A model generated the notes under the pieces. That model was not told where the DNA came from and did no database searches. It saw only the letters and a list, made by a program, of their open reading frames with translations. Positions 33,333 to 41,833 of a stretch of DNA of 64,000 bases are shown here, in pieces. The first letter of the stretch is position 1. Every line of letters starts with the position of its first letter. The stretch is from the NCBI RefSeq assembly GCF_023149035.1, contig NZ_JAHXMY010000002.1:496001-560000 (forward strand), in the 5' to 3' direction. The translations under genes were made by a program, and so were the position numbers. Source of the DNA: Microbacterium sp. EYE_78 (GTDB lineage: Bacteria; Actinomycetota; Actinomycetes; Actinomycetales; Microbacteriaceae).

Positions 33333-33338
33333 GATAAT
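33333..33338 (+). promoter_or_regulatory. -10 box GATAAT of the tRNA-Ala gene
   Basis: GATAAT lies 12 nt before the mature tRNA. A weak -35 (TTCGGG) is 16 nt upstream. Confidence 0.5.
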
Positions 33339-33350
33339 GTTGAGGCTCTT

Positions 33351-33426
33351 GGGCCTGTGGCGCAGTTGGTAGCGCGCTTCGTTCGCAATGAAGAGGTCAG
33401 GGGTTCGAATCCCCTCAGGTCCACCA
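33351..33426 (+). tRNA. tRNA-Ala (anticodon CGC)
   Basis: The sequence folds as a cloverleaf. The acceptor GGGCCTG pairs with CAGGTCC including one G-U, the D arm is GCGC/GCGC, the anticodon stem CTTCG/TGAAG encloses loop TTCGCAA, and the T arm AGGGG/CCCCT encloses TTCGAAT. Loop positions 34-36 are CGC, reading GCG (Ala). The discriminator A is at 33423 and the CCA end is encoded (33424-33426). A terminator follows 3 nt later. Confidence 0.95.
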
Positions 33427-33429
33427 CCG

Positions 33430-33456
33430 AAAAGCCCCCGCTGAGCGGGGGCTTTT
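33430..33456. terminator. Rho-independent terminator after tRNA-Ala
   Basis: AAAAGCCCCCGC pairs with GCGGGGGCTTTT around a TGA loop. The T-run works on the plus strand and the mirrored A-run gives one on the minus strand, so it also serves the convergent dehydrogenase gene. Confidence 0.93.
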
Positions 33457-33474
33457 CTGCGGCGTGGGGCCTGC

Positions 33475-34548
33475 TCAGACGCCCGCAGGCTGGCGGCGTC
33501 CTGCGGCGAGCCGTTCGGCGGCGTACGCCTCGGCCGCGTCCAGCGGCGTGACGCCGCGCTCGGCGGCGTCGTCGAAGAGGCGGCGCAGCGTGTCGCCGAT
33601 GCCGTCGATGCGCGAGGCGATCTCGGCCTTGTGGCCGGGGTGCTTCGCCTCGACGTCGAGGTAGATCACGCCGCCGGCGTTCGCGACGAAGTCGGGTGCG
33701 TAGAGGATGCCGCGCCCCGCCAGGCGTTCCGCGCCCGAGCGGTCGGCGAGCGGGTTGTTGGCGGGTCCGCAGACCGACAGCGCCGCGAGTGAGTCGATGA
33801 CCTGGTCGTCGAGGACGCCGCCGATCCCTGCCGGGACGAACACGTCGGCCGGGATGACGTGCTCGGTGCCGGGCTCGACCCAGGTTGCGCCGAGCTCCGC
33901 GGCCACCGACATCTTCGCGGGGTTGACGTCGGTGACGGTGAGTCTCGCGCCCTCTCCCGAGAGGCGGACGGCGAGACGGCTGCCCACCTGACCGAGGCCC
34001 GAGATCGTGATGCGGCGGCCGGCGATCTCGGAGGACCCCGTCACCCGCTCGAGCGTCGCGCGGATCGCGGCGTACACGCCGCGGCTCGTGGGGCCGGCCG
34101 GCTCACCCGAGCCGCCGACGGAGTCGGGGAGGCCCACGACGTGCGACGTGCGCTCGCTGACGACGAGCATGTCCTCGGTCGTCGAGCCGACGTCCTCCGC
34201 GGTGCGGTAGGACCCTCCGAACGACTCGACCGCGTCGCCGAGGTCGAGGAACGCGGCCCGGCGCCGGTCGGCGTCGAGGGTGTCGTCGAGGCCCAGCGCG
34301 ATGACCGACTTGCCGCCCCCGGCATCCAGTCCGGCCGTCGCGTTCTTCAGCGTCATGGCCGCGGACAGCCGCAGCGCGTCGCCCATCCCGTCGGACCAGT
34401 GCGGATAGCGCCACAGGCGCGCGCCGCCGAGGGCGGAGCCGAGGGCCGAGGAGTGCAGGGCGACGGTGACGATCAGACCGCTGCGGCGACCCGTCATCAC
34501 CTCCACGCGCTCGTGGGCGAAATCGGGCAGGGGCAGGGTGTGCGACAT
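33475..34548 (-). CDS. Leucine/valine dehydrogenase family enzyme
   Basis: A 357-residue NAD-dependent amino-acid dehydrogenase. The substrate-binding and catalytic stretch MTLKNATAGLDAGGGKSVIALG (residues 65-86) has the catalytic Lys of GGGK. The Rossmann motif is ISGLGQVGSRLAVRL near 190, and CGPANNPLAD near 270 and DFVANAGGVI near 300 complete the family pattern. It deaminates branched-chain amino acids to keto acids, or the reverse. Start ATG 34548, with AAGGA 6 nt upstream. The Glu/Leu/Phe/Val superfamily is certain; the preferred amino acid is not. Confidence 0.92.
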   Translation of the reverse strand: MSHTLPLPDFAHERVEVMTGRRSGLIVTVALHSSALGSALGGARLWRYPHWSDGMGDALRLSAAMTLKNATAGLDAGGGKSVIALGLDDTLDADRRRAAFLDLGDAVESFGGSYRTAEDVGSTTEDMLVVSERTSHVVGLPDSVGGSGEPAGPTSRGVYAAIRATLERVTGSSEIAGRRITISGLGQVGSRLAVRLSGEGARLTVTDVNPAKMSVAAELGATWVEPGTEHVIPADVFVPAGIGGVLDDQVIDSLAALSVCGPANNPLADRSGAERLAGRGILYAPDFVANAGGVIYLDVEAKHPGHKAEIASRIDGIGDTLRRLFDDAAERGVTPLDAAEAYAAERLAAGRRQPAGV

Positions 34549-34644
34549 TGCAGTCCTTCTCGGCGGGCCTTGTGGGCGCTGCGGAACGGATGCCGCCGAT
34601 CTGCGGCATCCGTCATCATTCTGCCTCGCATTACGCTCGACGCC

Positions 34645-34650
34645 TAGGCT
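34645..34650 (+). promoter_or_regulatory. -10 box TAGGCT, leaderless promoter
   Basis: TAGGCT ends 7 nt before the ATG at 34658. Confidence 0.5.
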
Positions 34651-34657
34651 GTGCACC

Positions 34658-35461
34658 ATGCAGATCGAGCGGTATTCCCACGGCCACCACGAGAGCGTCC
34701 TCCGCGCGCACACCTGGCGGACGGCGGAGAACTCGGTCGCGTACCTGCTGCCGCATCTGCGGCCCGGAGCGTCGCTCCTCGACATCGGCTGCGGCCCCGG
34801 CACGATCACCGTCGACCTCGCCCGGCGGCTCGCGCCCGGCCAGGTCCTCGGGGTGGACGCCTCCGAGGAGGTCATCGCCCAGGCCCGCGCCCACGCCGTG
34901 GCCGAGGGTGTCACGAACGTGTCGTTCAGGGCCGCGAACGCCTACGACCTGGATGCCGCGGACGATTCGTTCGACATCGTGCACACGCATCAGCTGCTGC
35001 AGCACCTCGCGAAGCCGGTGGACGCGCTGCGGGAGTTCCGGCGGGTCGCGGGGCCGGACGGTCTCGTCGCGGCACGCGAGGTCGATTACGCCGGCATCAT
35101 CATCCACCCGCACATCCCGGCACTCGACGACTGGCTCGACCTGCTCCTGCGCATGGGCCGTAACAATGGCGGCGAACCGGCCGCGGGGCGCCGTCTCAAG
35201 ACGTGGGCTCGCGAGGCCGGTTTCGCCGACGTCACCGTGAGCGCATCGACCTGGCTGTTCGAGTCCGATGAGCAGCGAGCCTGGTGGGGCGGGTCCTGGG
35301 CCGACCGCGCGCTCCACTCCAGCTATGCCGAGCACGCGCTCGAGCAGGGGATCGCCGACCGCGCGGATCTCGAGCGGATCGCCGAGGGATGGCGGGAGTG
35401 GGCGGCGTCGTCCGACGGCTGGCTGCTGATGCCGCACGGCGAGATCCTGGCGCGGGGCTGA
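34658..35461 (+). CDS. SAM-dependent methyltransferase (class I)
   Basis: A 267-residue class I methyltransferase. Motif I LLDIGCGPGTITVDLA is at residues 39-54, the acidic residue of motif II is in VLGVDASEEVI, and motif IV-like DIVHTHQLLQHL is near 107. The C-terminal part (150-267) caps the active site and is Trp-rich, as in UbiE/COQ5-like enzymes. The substrate is unknown. It starts with ATG right after a leaderless-type -10 box and is followed after 2 nt by the YbaK gene. Confidence 0.9.
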   Translation: MQIERYSHGHHESVLRAHTWRTAENSVAYLLPHLRPGASLLDIGCGPGTITVDLARRLAPGQVLGVDASEEVIAQARAHAVAEGVTNVSFRAANAYDLDAADDSFDIVHTHQLLQHLAKPVDALREFRRVAGPDGLVAAREVDYAGIIIHPHIPALDDWLDLLLRMGRNNGGEPAAGRRLKTWAREAGFADVTVSASTWLFESDEQRAWWGGSWADRALHSSYAEHALEQGIADRADLERIAEGWREWAASSDGWLLMPHGEILARG

Positions 35462-35463
35462 CG

Positions 35464-35940
35464 GTGGCGGAGGGTCTGAGCCCGCGCAGCCGGCTCGTCC
35501 ACGACGCGATGCGGGCGGCCGGCATCCCCGGCGAGATCGTCGTGCTGCCTGATGCCGCCTCGACCGCGATCCTCGCGGCCGAGGCGCTGGGCGTCGAGGT
35601 GGGTGCGATCGCCAACAGCCTGGTGTTCCAGTGCGACGGCGCGCCGCTGCTCGTGATGACCAGCGGCGCGCATCGCGTCGACACCACAGCGCTCGCAGCG
35701 CGGATCGGCCGCGGCAGGATCGGCCGCGCGACGCCCCAACAGGTGCGCGCGGCGACCGGGCAGGCCATCGGCGGGGTGGCGCCGACCGGGCACCCCGCGC
35801 CGCTCGAGACGCTCATCGACGAGGACCTCGCCCGCTACCCGCAGATCTGGGCCGCCGGCGGGACGCCGCACACGGTCTTCCCGATGACCTTCGACGAGCT
35901 CGTGCGGCTCACGGGCGGCCGCGTCGTCTCGGTCGCCTGA
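35464..35940 (+). CDS. YbaK/EbsC-type aminoacyl-tRNA deacylase
   Basis: A 158-residue protein of the YbaK/ProX editing-domain family. Such domains hydrolyse mischarged aminoacyl-tRNAs such as Cys-tRNA(Pro). Typical pieces are AIANSLVFQCDGAPLLVMTSGAHRVD near residue 48, the Lys-poor ATPQQVRAATGQAIGGVAPTGH segment near 90, and the closing AGGTPHTVFPMTFDELVRLTGG. GTG 35464 follows the methyltransferase stop by 2 nt, so the pair is co-transcribed. Confidence 0.9.
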   Translation: MAEGLSPRSRLVHDAMRAAGIPGEIVVLPDAASTAILAAEALGVEVGAIANSLVFQCDGAPLLVMTSGAHRVDTTALAARIGRGRIGRATPQQVRAATGQAIGGVAPTGHPAPLETLIDEDLARYPQIWAAGGTPHTVFPMTFDELVRLTGGRVVSVA

Positions 35941-36006
35941 CACCGGCGCGCGCGTACTCCTCGGATAGCATGCGCCGGCGGCCCGAATCGGCGCTCGGTG
36001 GCGGCT

Positions 36007-36039
36007 GCGCGCGCGGATCTGAGGAGTTGCCGCGCGCGC
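36007..36039. terminator. GC hairpin between convergent genes
   Basis: GCGCGCGCGG (36007-36016) pairs with CCGCGCGCGC (36030-36039) across a 13-nt loop, just before the stop of the UBP gene. It ends both the YbaK and UBP transcripts. There is no T-run. Confidence 0.55.
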
Positions 36040-36384
36040 TCAGGTGTGGATGAGCTCGCGCCAGTTCAGCGGCACGCGACCGCGGGGCCCGGGGGAGGGC
36101 TGGTCGGCGGGGTGACTCGTCGGCTCGGCGAGTTCGGGGCCCTCGAACATCGCCTCGTCGGCGTAGTCCCAGTACCAGTCCTCGCCGGGCTCGAAGCTCT
36201 GCACGAGTCGATGCCCGGTCTCGCGGAAGTGCGCGGTGGCGTGCTGCCCGGGCGACGTGTCGCAGCATCCGATGTTGCCGCACGACGCGCACCGGCGCAG
36301 GTGCACCCAGAAGCCGTCCTGCTCGTCGCAGGCGCGGCATCCGTTGCCCGAGGGGGCCGCGTTGGTGTCGATGTCTGAGCTCAT
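36040..36384 (-). CDS. UBP-type zinc-finger protein
   Basis: A 114-residue protein consisting of one UBP-type zinc finger. Metal ligands sit in GCRACDEQDGFWVHLRRCASCG, GCCD and the His-containing stretch HATAHFRETGHRLVQSF. In eukaryotes this fold binds ubiquitin C-termini; the bacterial stand-alone role is unknown. It follows the cyclic-nucleotide-binding flavoprotein gene by 14 nt on the same strand, an association I recall from other actinobacteria, and could be its partner. RBS AAGGA precedes the ATG. Confidence 0.9.
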   Translation of the reverse strand: MSSDIDTNAAPSGNGCRACDEQDGFWVHLRRCASCGNIGCCDTSPGQHATAHFRETGHRLVQSFEPGEDWYWDYADEAMFEGPELAEPTSHPADQPSPGPRGRVPLNWRELIHT

Positions 36385-36398
36385 GACGTCCTTCCGTG

Positions 36399-38045
36399 TC
36401 AGTAGGCGAGGGCCCGGTGGACCGAGGCGACCGCGCTCGAGCCCTCGCCGACGGCGGCGGCGACCCGTTTCATCGACCCGCGCCGCACGTCGCCCGCCGC
36501 GAACACCCGCGGCGCCGATGTCTCGAACGGCAGCGGCTCCCGGCCGAGATCCCGCCACTGCGTGATCGACTGCACCGCGACGTCGGCGCCGGTGCGGATG
36601 AAGCCGTCCGCATCCCGGTCGAGCGTCGGCAGCCACGAGGTCGCCGGATCCGCGCCGATGAAACAGAAGAGTCCGCGTGCGTCGACCGCTCCCGCCGAGT
36701 CGATCGTGACGGACTCGAGCGTGCCGTTGCCGTCGAGACCCGTGATCTGGGATGCCGTGTGCACCCGCACCCGCGGATCCTCGGCGAGCCTGTCGGCCAG
36801 GTAGCTCGACATGCGCGTGCGCAAATCGCGCCCCCGGACCACGAGATGGACGGGGGAGCCGTGCGCGGCGAGGTAGAGCGCAGCCTGCCCCGCGGAGTTC
36901 GCGCCGCCGACCACGACCACCGGCTTGCTCTGCACCTGTCGCAGCTCGAGCGGTGTCGCGGCGTAGTACACGCCGGAGCGCTCGAAGTCCTCCCAGCGGT
37001 CGAGCTGCAGCCGGCGGTACGCGGCACCCGAGGTGACGATCGCGCTGCGTGCGCGGATGATGCGACCGTCGGCGAGCGTCACATCCAGCAGGTCGCTGCC
37101 GACCTGGGTGAGCGCGGTCGCCTCGCAGGGCGCGTAGACGCGGACCCCGAACTTCAGCGCCTGCAGGACGGCCTGGCCGATAAGGTCTCCGCCGCTCACG
37201 CCGAACGGGAAGCCGAGGAAGTTCTCGATGCGAGAGGTCGACGCCGCCTGGCCGCCCGGCGCGACCGCGTCGAGGAGGACGGTGCTCAGTCCCTCGGAGG
37301 CGCCGTAGATCGCGGCCGCGAGACCCGCGGGACCGCCGCCGACGACGACGAGGTCGACGATGGCGTCCGCGTCGGCCTCGTAGCTGAGCCCGAGGCGTTC
37401 GGCGACCATCCCCGGTGTCGCGTTGCGGATCGGTTCTCCCTGGATGTACGCGACGGGGAGGTCGTCGGCGGTGACCTCGTGGGCGTCGAGCGTGGCGAGG
37501 TCCTCGGCCGGCAGGGCGACGGCCTTGTGGACGAGGTCGAGCCGCTCGGCGAACCGGCGGAGCGAGAGGAAGTCGTTCGATGTGGTCGTCCCGACGAACT
37601 TGAGCGTCATCGCTGCCGGACCCTTCCGCAGCGACTCGCGCCGGGCCCACAGGGCGTGGAGGATCAGGTCGCAGAGCTCGTCGTCCTCACTCATGATCTC
37701 TCGCAGGGCGGCACGCGAGAGGCGGTGCACGCGTCCCGGCTTCGTGACGCGCGCGGACAGGAACGCGCTCTGGCCGTTCAGGATGCCGAGCTCTCCGGCG
37801 AAGCGCCCGGGGCCGACGGTCGTGATGACCGCCTCACCGACCCAGCGCAGGGCGTCGCGGACGATCTCGACTTCGCCGGTCTCGACGAAGATCAGGTCGT
37901 AGCCGGCGTCGCCGGTGCGGAAGACGTAGTCGCCGACCTCGACGTCCTGGGCCACCGCGGCGGCCATCAGCCGCTGCGAGTGCTCGTCCGTGAGATCCGG
38001 CGTCATCATCGCGTCGATCGCCGTGGGAGCGTTCTCGTCCGTCAT
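36399..38045 (-). CDS. Cyclic-nucleotide-binding, thioredoxin-reductase-like flavoprotein
   Basis: A 548-residue fusion. Residues 20-130 are a cyclic-nucleotide-binding domain (FVETGEVEIVRDALRW, GRFAGELGILNGQSAF). A linker region (150-220) follows, then a thioredoxin-reductase-like FAD/NAD domain: VVVGGGPAGLAAAIYGASEG near 225, GGQAASTSRIENFLGFP near 260, NAD motif VVVGGANSAGQAALYLAAHG near 375, and the C-terminal VFAAGDVRRGSMKRVAAAVGEG. The redox CxxC of true thioredoxin reductase is absent; the equivalent position reads VYYAATPLE. It must therefore pass electrons to another acceptor. A leaderless-type -10 overlaps the upstream gene's stop. Confidence 0.92.
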   Translation of the reverse strand: MTDENAPTAIDAMMTPDLTDEHSQRLMAAAVAQDVEVGDYVFRTGDAGYDLIFVETGEVEIVRDALRWVGEAVITTVGPGRFAGELGILNGQSAFLSARVTKPGRVHRLSRAALREIMSEDDELCDLILHALWARRESLRKGPAAMTLKFVGTTTSNDFLSLRRFAERLDLVHKAVALPAEDLATLDAHEVTADDLPVAYIQGEPIRNATPGMVAERLGLSYEADADAIVDLVVVGGGPAGLAAAIYGASEGLSTVLLDAVAPGGQAASTSRIENFLGFPFGVSGGDLIGQAVLQALKFGVRVYAPCEATALTQVGSDLLDVTLADGRIIRARSAIVTSGAAYRRLQLDRWEDFERSGVYYAATPLELRQVQSKPVVVVGGANSAGQAALYLAAHGSPVHLVVRGRDLRTRMSSYLADRLAEDPRVRVHTASQITGLDGNGTLESVTIDSAGAVDARGLFCFIGADPATSWLPTLDRDADGFIRTGADVAVQSITQWRDLGREPLPFETSAPRVFAAGDVRRGSMKRVAAAVGEGSSAVASVHRALAY

Positions 38046-38052
38046 GCGGCCC

Positions 38053-38058
38053 AACCTA
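38053..38058 (-). promoter_or_regulatory. -10 box TAGGTT, leaderless promoter
   Basis: On the minus strand TAGGTT ends 7 nt before the ATG at 38045 and overlaps the stop codon of the NhaA fusion gene. It lets the flavoprotein be expressed separately from it. Confidence 0.5.
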
Positions 38059-39888
38059 CCGACCCGCGGGTGCGACCGGGGCGTCGGAATCGGACTGCAG
38101 CGCGCGGATGAGGGACTGCGCGTCGTAGGGACCGGTGTGGCGACGTCCGTTCACGAAGAACGTCGGCACCGAGTGGATGTTCATCGCCTCGGCGTCGAAC
38201 ATGTCGTCGCGCACGCGGCTCGCGACCTCGGGCGACGTGAGGTCGCGCTCGAACCGCGCCACATCGAGCCCCAGCGTGCCCGCGAGGCGGACGATGTCCG
38301 ACGGCAGCTGGTTGTCCTGATCGGCGAACAGCCCGCGCTCGAACTCGAAGAACTTTCCCTGACGCGCCGCCGCCTCGGACGCCTCGGCGCCGGCGAGTGC
38401 GTTCGGATGCTGCTGCGTGAGGGGCGCGTGCCGCCAGACGTACCGCAGGTTCGGCCCGAGCTCGGCCATCACCTCCTGGATCGACCCGGACGCCTTCAGG
38501 CAGAAGCCGCACTGGAAGTCGCCGTACTCGACGATCTCGAACGGCGCGTCGGCCGGCCCGTAGACGTGGTCGCGGCGCGGGTCGACGGGCCGCACGAGGG
38601 TCTGGCCCACCTCCTCCTCGGGGTGGCGCGCGTCCGAGATGCGGAACAGGAGCGCGCCGAGGGCGAGCGCGATGACGGATGCCGCGAGCACCCCCACGCG
38701 CGCCTCGTTCTGCGCGTCGGGGTCGTCGATCGCGAGGTCGATGATGAACAGCGAGATTGTGAAGCCGATGCCCGCGAGCGCCGCGCCGCCGCCGATCCGG
38801 TCGAGCGAGAGGCCCGGGCCGAAGTCGCCGATGCGGAGCGCTTTGAGGATCGCCGTGGACCCCCAGATGCCGATGAGCTTGCCGGCGACGAGGCCGACGA
38901 CGATGCCCCAGGTGAGCGGTGACATCGCGGCCGCCGCGAGGATTTCCGGGCTCAGCGTCACGCCGGCGTTGGCCAGGGCGAACAGCGGCAGGATGACGTA
39001 GGCGACGTAGGGCGCGTACGCCGTCTGCAGCCGCTCGTTGATCGAGATCGACTCCCGCAGGCTGTTCGCCGCGGCGCGTGCATACTCGGTGCTCGGCGAC
39101 TGGCGGAAGGTGCGGGCGAGCTCGAGCGCGTGCTCCACGTCTCGGCGATCGGGCCGGTAGACCGGGACGAGGAGGGCGATCGCGACACCCGCGAGCGTCG
39201 GGTGGACGCCCGACGCGAGGAACGCCAGCCAGACGATGATCGCGAGGGTCGCGTAGATCGGGCCTCGGCCGCCGCGCAGGTAGCGGACGAGGTAGATGCC
39301 GACCAGACCCGCCGCGGCGACGAGGAGCGGCATCGGCGTGAAGGTGTCGGTGTAGACGAGCGCGATGATGCTCAGCGCCCCGATGTCGTCGACCACCGCG
39401 AGGGCGAGCAGGAACACCCGCAGGCGACCGGAGCCGCGCGGGCCGATGAGGGCGAGGGCTCCGACGAGGAACGCGGTGTCGGTCGAGATCACGACGCCCC
39501 AGGCATCCGCGTTCCCGGAGGGCCCGGCGATGAGGACGAACAGCAGCGCGGGGAGGGCGAGACCGGCGACGGCGGCGACGACCGGGACCACGGCGCGCGA
39601 CCAGCTGGTCAACTCGCCGATCGCGAACTCGCGGCGCACCTCGAGACCGACGGTGAAGAAGAAGATCGCCATCAGCGCGTCGTTGACGAGGGCGTGCAGG
39701 GTGAAATCGAGCTGAAGGTCGCCGAGCCCGATCGTCATGTGCGTCTCCCAGAACCCGTGATAGGTCCCCGACGAGACGTTCGCCCAGACGATGGCGGCAG
39801 CCGTCGCGATCAGGAGGAGCAGCGCCCCCAGACGGGTGCGTCCCATCCGTCCGATCTGGTCCGCGATCGAGGCGAGTTTCCGCGGCAT
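38056..39888 (-). CDS. nhaA: NhaA Na+/H+ antiporter fused to a DsbA-like thioredoxin domain
   Basis: A 610-residue fusion. Residues 1-410 are a 12-helix NhaA antiporter with VVISTDTAFLVGALALIG and the ion-binding Asp pair in LAVVDDIGALSII (about 165). Residues 430-605 are a DsbA-like thioredoxin domain starting VYGPADAPFEIVEYGDFQCGFCLK, with the redox pair C-G-F-C near 458 and the cis-Pro in SVPTFFVNGR near 575. NhaA exchanges protons for sodium; the added domain could form or reduce disulfides on the same side as the C-terminus. ATG 39888 is preceded by GGAGGATGC. Confidence 0.93.
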   Translation of the reverse strand: MPRKLASIADQIGRMGRTRLGALLLLIATAAAIVWANVSSGTYHGFWETHMTIGLGDLQLDFTLHALVNDALMAIFFFTVGLEVRREFAIGELTSWSRAVVPVVAAVAGLALPALLFVLIAGPSGNADAWGVVISTDTAFLVGALALIGPRGSGRLRVFLLALAVVDDIGALSIIALVYTDTFTPMPLLVAAAGLVGIYLVRYLRGGRGPIYATLAIIVWLAFLASGVHPTLAGVAIALLVPVYRPDRRDVEHALELARTFRQSPSTEYARAAANSLRESISINERLQTAYAPYVAYVILPLFALANAGVTLSPEILAAAAMSPLTWGIVVGLVAGKLIGIWGSTAILKALRIGDFGPGLSLDRIGGGAALAGIGFTISLFIIDLAIDDPDAQNEARVGVLAASVIALALGALLFRISDARHPEEEVGQTLVRPVDPRRDHVYGPADAPFEIVEYGDFQCGFCLKASGSIQEVMAELGPNLRYVWRHAPLTQQHPNALAGAEASEAAARQGKFFEFERGLFADQDNQLPSDIVRLAGTLGLDVARFERDLTSPEVASRVRDDMFDAEAMNIHSVPTFFVNGRRHTGPYDAQSLIRALQSDSDAPVAPAGR

Positions 39889-39943
39889 GCATCCTCCGAG
39901 GGGGTCGAGTCGGATGCCAGTCTCCACCCCCGCGCCGGATCTG

Positions 39944-41833
39944 TCAGCGGATGTGCGTGACGATCTCGTGACAGACGACCGCGGCGGCCGCCGACCACGC
40001 CTGCGGCCGGCAGGCCGCGGGATAGGGGGCCGGCACGGCGACGTCGCCGGCGGCGTCGCCGGCGTGGAGCTCCGGCATGCGATAGGCGAACGCCTCCGCG
40101 GCTGCCAGCATTCCGTCCACGAGCACACCCGCGTGCCGATCGAGACCGGCGTGCGCCATGCCGCGGGCGACGATCGCCGTGTCGTGCGCCCAGACGCTGC
40201 CGCCGTGATAACTGAGCGGCCAGTAGCCACCGGCATCCGTCGACATCGTCCGAAGACCGAAGCCCGACGACATCGACGGCGAGACGAGCAGGTCTGCGAC
40301 GGCGAGCTCCTCGTCCGGATCGAGGATGCCGGTGCCCAGCAGGTGTCCGGCGTTGGAGGTCAGCGTGTCGACCGCGCGACCATCGCGGTCGAGCGCGATC
40401 GCCGGGTACCGGCCCTCGGGCGTCTCGACCCAGAACCGGTCGCGGAAGCGCGTGCGGAGCTCCGCCGCCCAGGCGCGCAGGCGCTCGGCGCCCTCCTCCT
40501 CGAGCGCGTCGAGGAGGTCGGCGGCTCGGACGGCCGCCTCGTAGGCGTAGCCCTGCACCTCCGAGAGGGCGATCGGACCGTCGGCGAGGGTGCCGTCGCG
40601 CCACTGGATCGAGTCGCCGGAGTCCTTCCAGCCCTGATTCGACAGGCCGTGCCCGGTCTCGTCGACGTAGTCGAGGAAGCCGTCGGCGTTCGCCGACGAC
40701 ATCACCCAGTCGAGGGCGTCGTGCATGGTCGGGAGGAGGTCGCGCACCTCGGCCTCCGGCATCCCGGCGGCGTGCGCCTCGGCGAGGAGGGTCACCCAGA
40801 GGGGCGTCGCGTCGACCGTGCCGTAGTAGAGGGGCGGCAGGGTGATGCCCTCGCCGGGCATCGTGAACGTGCCCGCGCGCAGCTCGTGGGCGATCTTGCC
40901 GGGCTGCTCGGCGGTCGCGGGGTCGGTGCCGGCGCCCTGCAGGCGGCCGAGGACGCGGAGGGTGGATGCCGCCATGCCCGGGTCGACGGGGAGGAACAGG
41001 CGCGCCGCCCACAGCGAGTCGCGGCCGAAGAGCGTGAAGAACCACGGTGCTCCGGCGGCGAAGAACTCATCGGGGTTCTCGGGCAGCCGCAAGCGCAGCG
41101 CGTCGAGGTCGTCGAGGGCCTGCCGCAGCCAGCGTCGCAGCCGCGGATCGGTCGTCTCGGGTGCGCTCGCGGCCCAGGACACGGGTCGCTCGGTGCCGCG
41201 GACGACGAGCGTCGGGTCGTCGAGCTCGACCTGCCACGAGACCGTCGCCGTCGCTCTCGGGGGGCACTCCAGCCGCCACGTGAGGACGATGTCGCCGCTC
41301 GATGCCGCGATCTCCGCGCGCGGCGCCGAGAGGTGCATCGACGCCGTCCCGGCGGTGACGGTGACGGCGTCTCCGACGACGGTCCGCTCGGTCGACGCCG
41401 GCGCGGGAAGGCCGGACTTGACCTCCTGCATCGGGGTCGCGTCGGGGGTGACGGCGACCTCCAGCACGACGGAGGTCGGCTCGGTCAGGTGCGAGCGCAC
41501 CGTCAGCTCCTCGACGACTCGGCCGTCGAGCACGATCCGGCGACGCGTGAGGCGCACCTTGGGGTCGGGCGTGTCGTCGTCCACCCGCCGCAGGACGGCC
41601 TCGAACCGCACCTCCGACGCCGAGGCGGCCGAGCGCGACACCCACTCGGGGTCGTGCGTCGCGGCATCCGCTCCGTAACGGATGCGGGTCGCGCGGACGA
41701 ACCGGGTGTCGCCGTGGAAAACGCCGTCGATCGCACCGTCGCCCAGCTCGCCGTCGTCGCGGGACCACACCTGGGTGGGGGCGCGGAGCGCCACGACGGC
41801 GTCGGACAGGAAGGGCTGGAGGCCTGCGGTCAT
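39944..41833 (-). CDS. Debranching-type glycoside hydrolase (amylo-1,6-glucosidase family)
   Basis: A 629-residue cytoplasmic enzyme. Residues 10-210 form the beta-sandwich 'glycogen debranching N-terminal' domain (GVFHGDTRFVRATRIRYG). The (alpha/alpha)6 barrel follows, with WFFTLFGRDSLWAARLFLP near 265, LPPLYYGTVDATPLWVTLLAEA near 330, LSNQGWKDSGDSI near 385 and WPLSYHGGSVWAHDTAIVARGM near 545. The acidic residues in GRDSLW, GWKDSGDS and HDTAI are the likely catalytic and binding groups. It is the last gene of a sugar ABC uptake operon (ATGA overlap), so it probably hydrolyses the imported oligosaccharide. Confidence 0.9.
   Translation of the reverse strand: MTAGLQPFLSDAVVALRAPTQVWSRDDGELGDGAIDGVFHGDTRFVRATRIRYGADAATHDPEWVSRSAASASEVRFEAVLRRVDDDTPDPKVRLTRRRIVLDGRVVEELTVRSHLTEPTSVVLEVAVTPDATPMQEVKSGLPAPASTERTVVGDAVTVTAGTASMHLSAPRAEIAASSGDIVLTWRLECPPRATATVSWQVELDDPTLVVRGTERPVSWAASAPETTDPRLRRWLRQALDDLDALRLRLPENPDEFFAAGAPWFFTLFGRDSLWAARLFLPVDPGMAASTLRVLGRLQGAGTDPATAEQPGKIAHELRAGTFTMPGEGITLPPLYYGTVDATPLWVTLLAEAHAAGMPEAEVRDLLPTMHDALDWVMSSANADGFLDYVDETGHGLSNQGWKDSGDSIQWRDGTLADGPIALSEVQGYAYEAAVRAADLLDALEEEGAERLRAWAAELRTRFRDRFWVETPEGRYPAIALDRDGRAVDTLTSNAGHLLGTGILDPDEELAVADLLVSPSMSSGFGLRTMSTDAGGYWPLSYHGGSVWAHDTAIVARGMAHAGLDRHAGVLVDGMLAAAEAFAYRMPELHAGDAAGDVAVPAPYPAACRPQAWSAAAAVVCHEIVTHIR

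Noticed and set aside
33430..33456. tRNA-Ala as an integration site with an adjacent mobile island
   Set aside because: No integrase, no direct repeat of the tRNA 3' end within the window, and ordinary genes on both sides.
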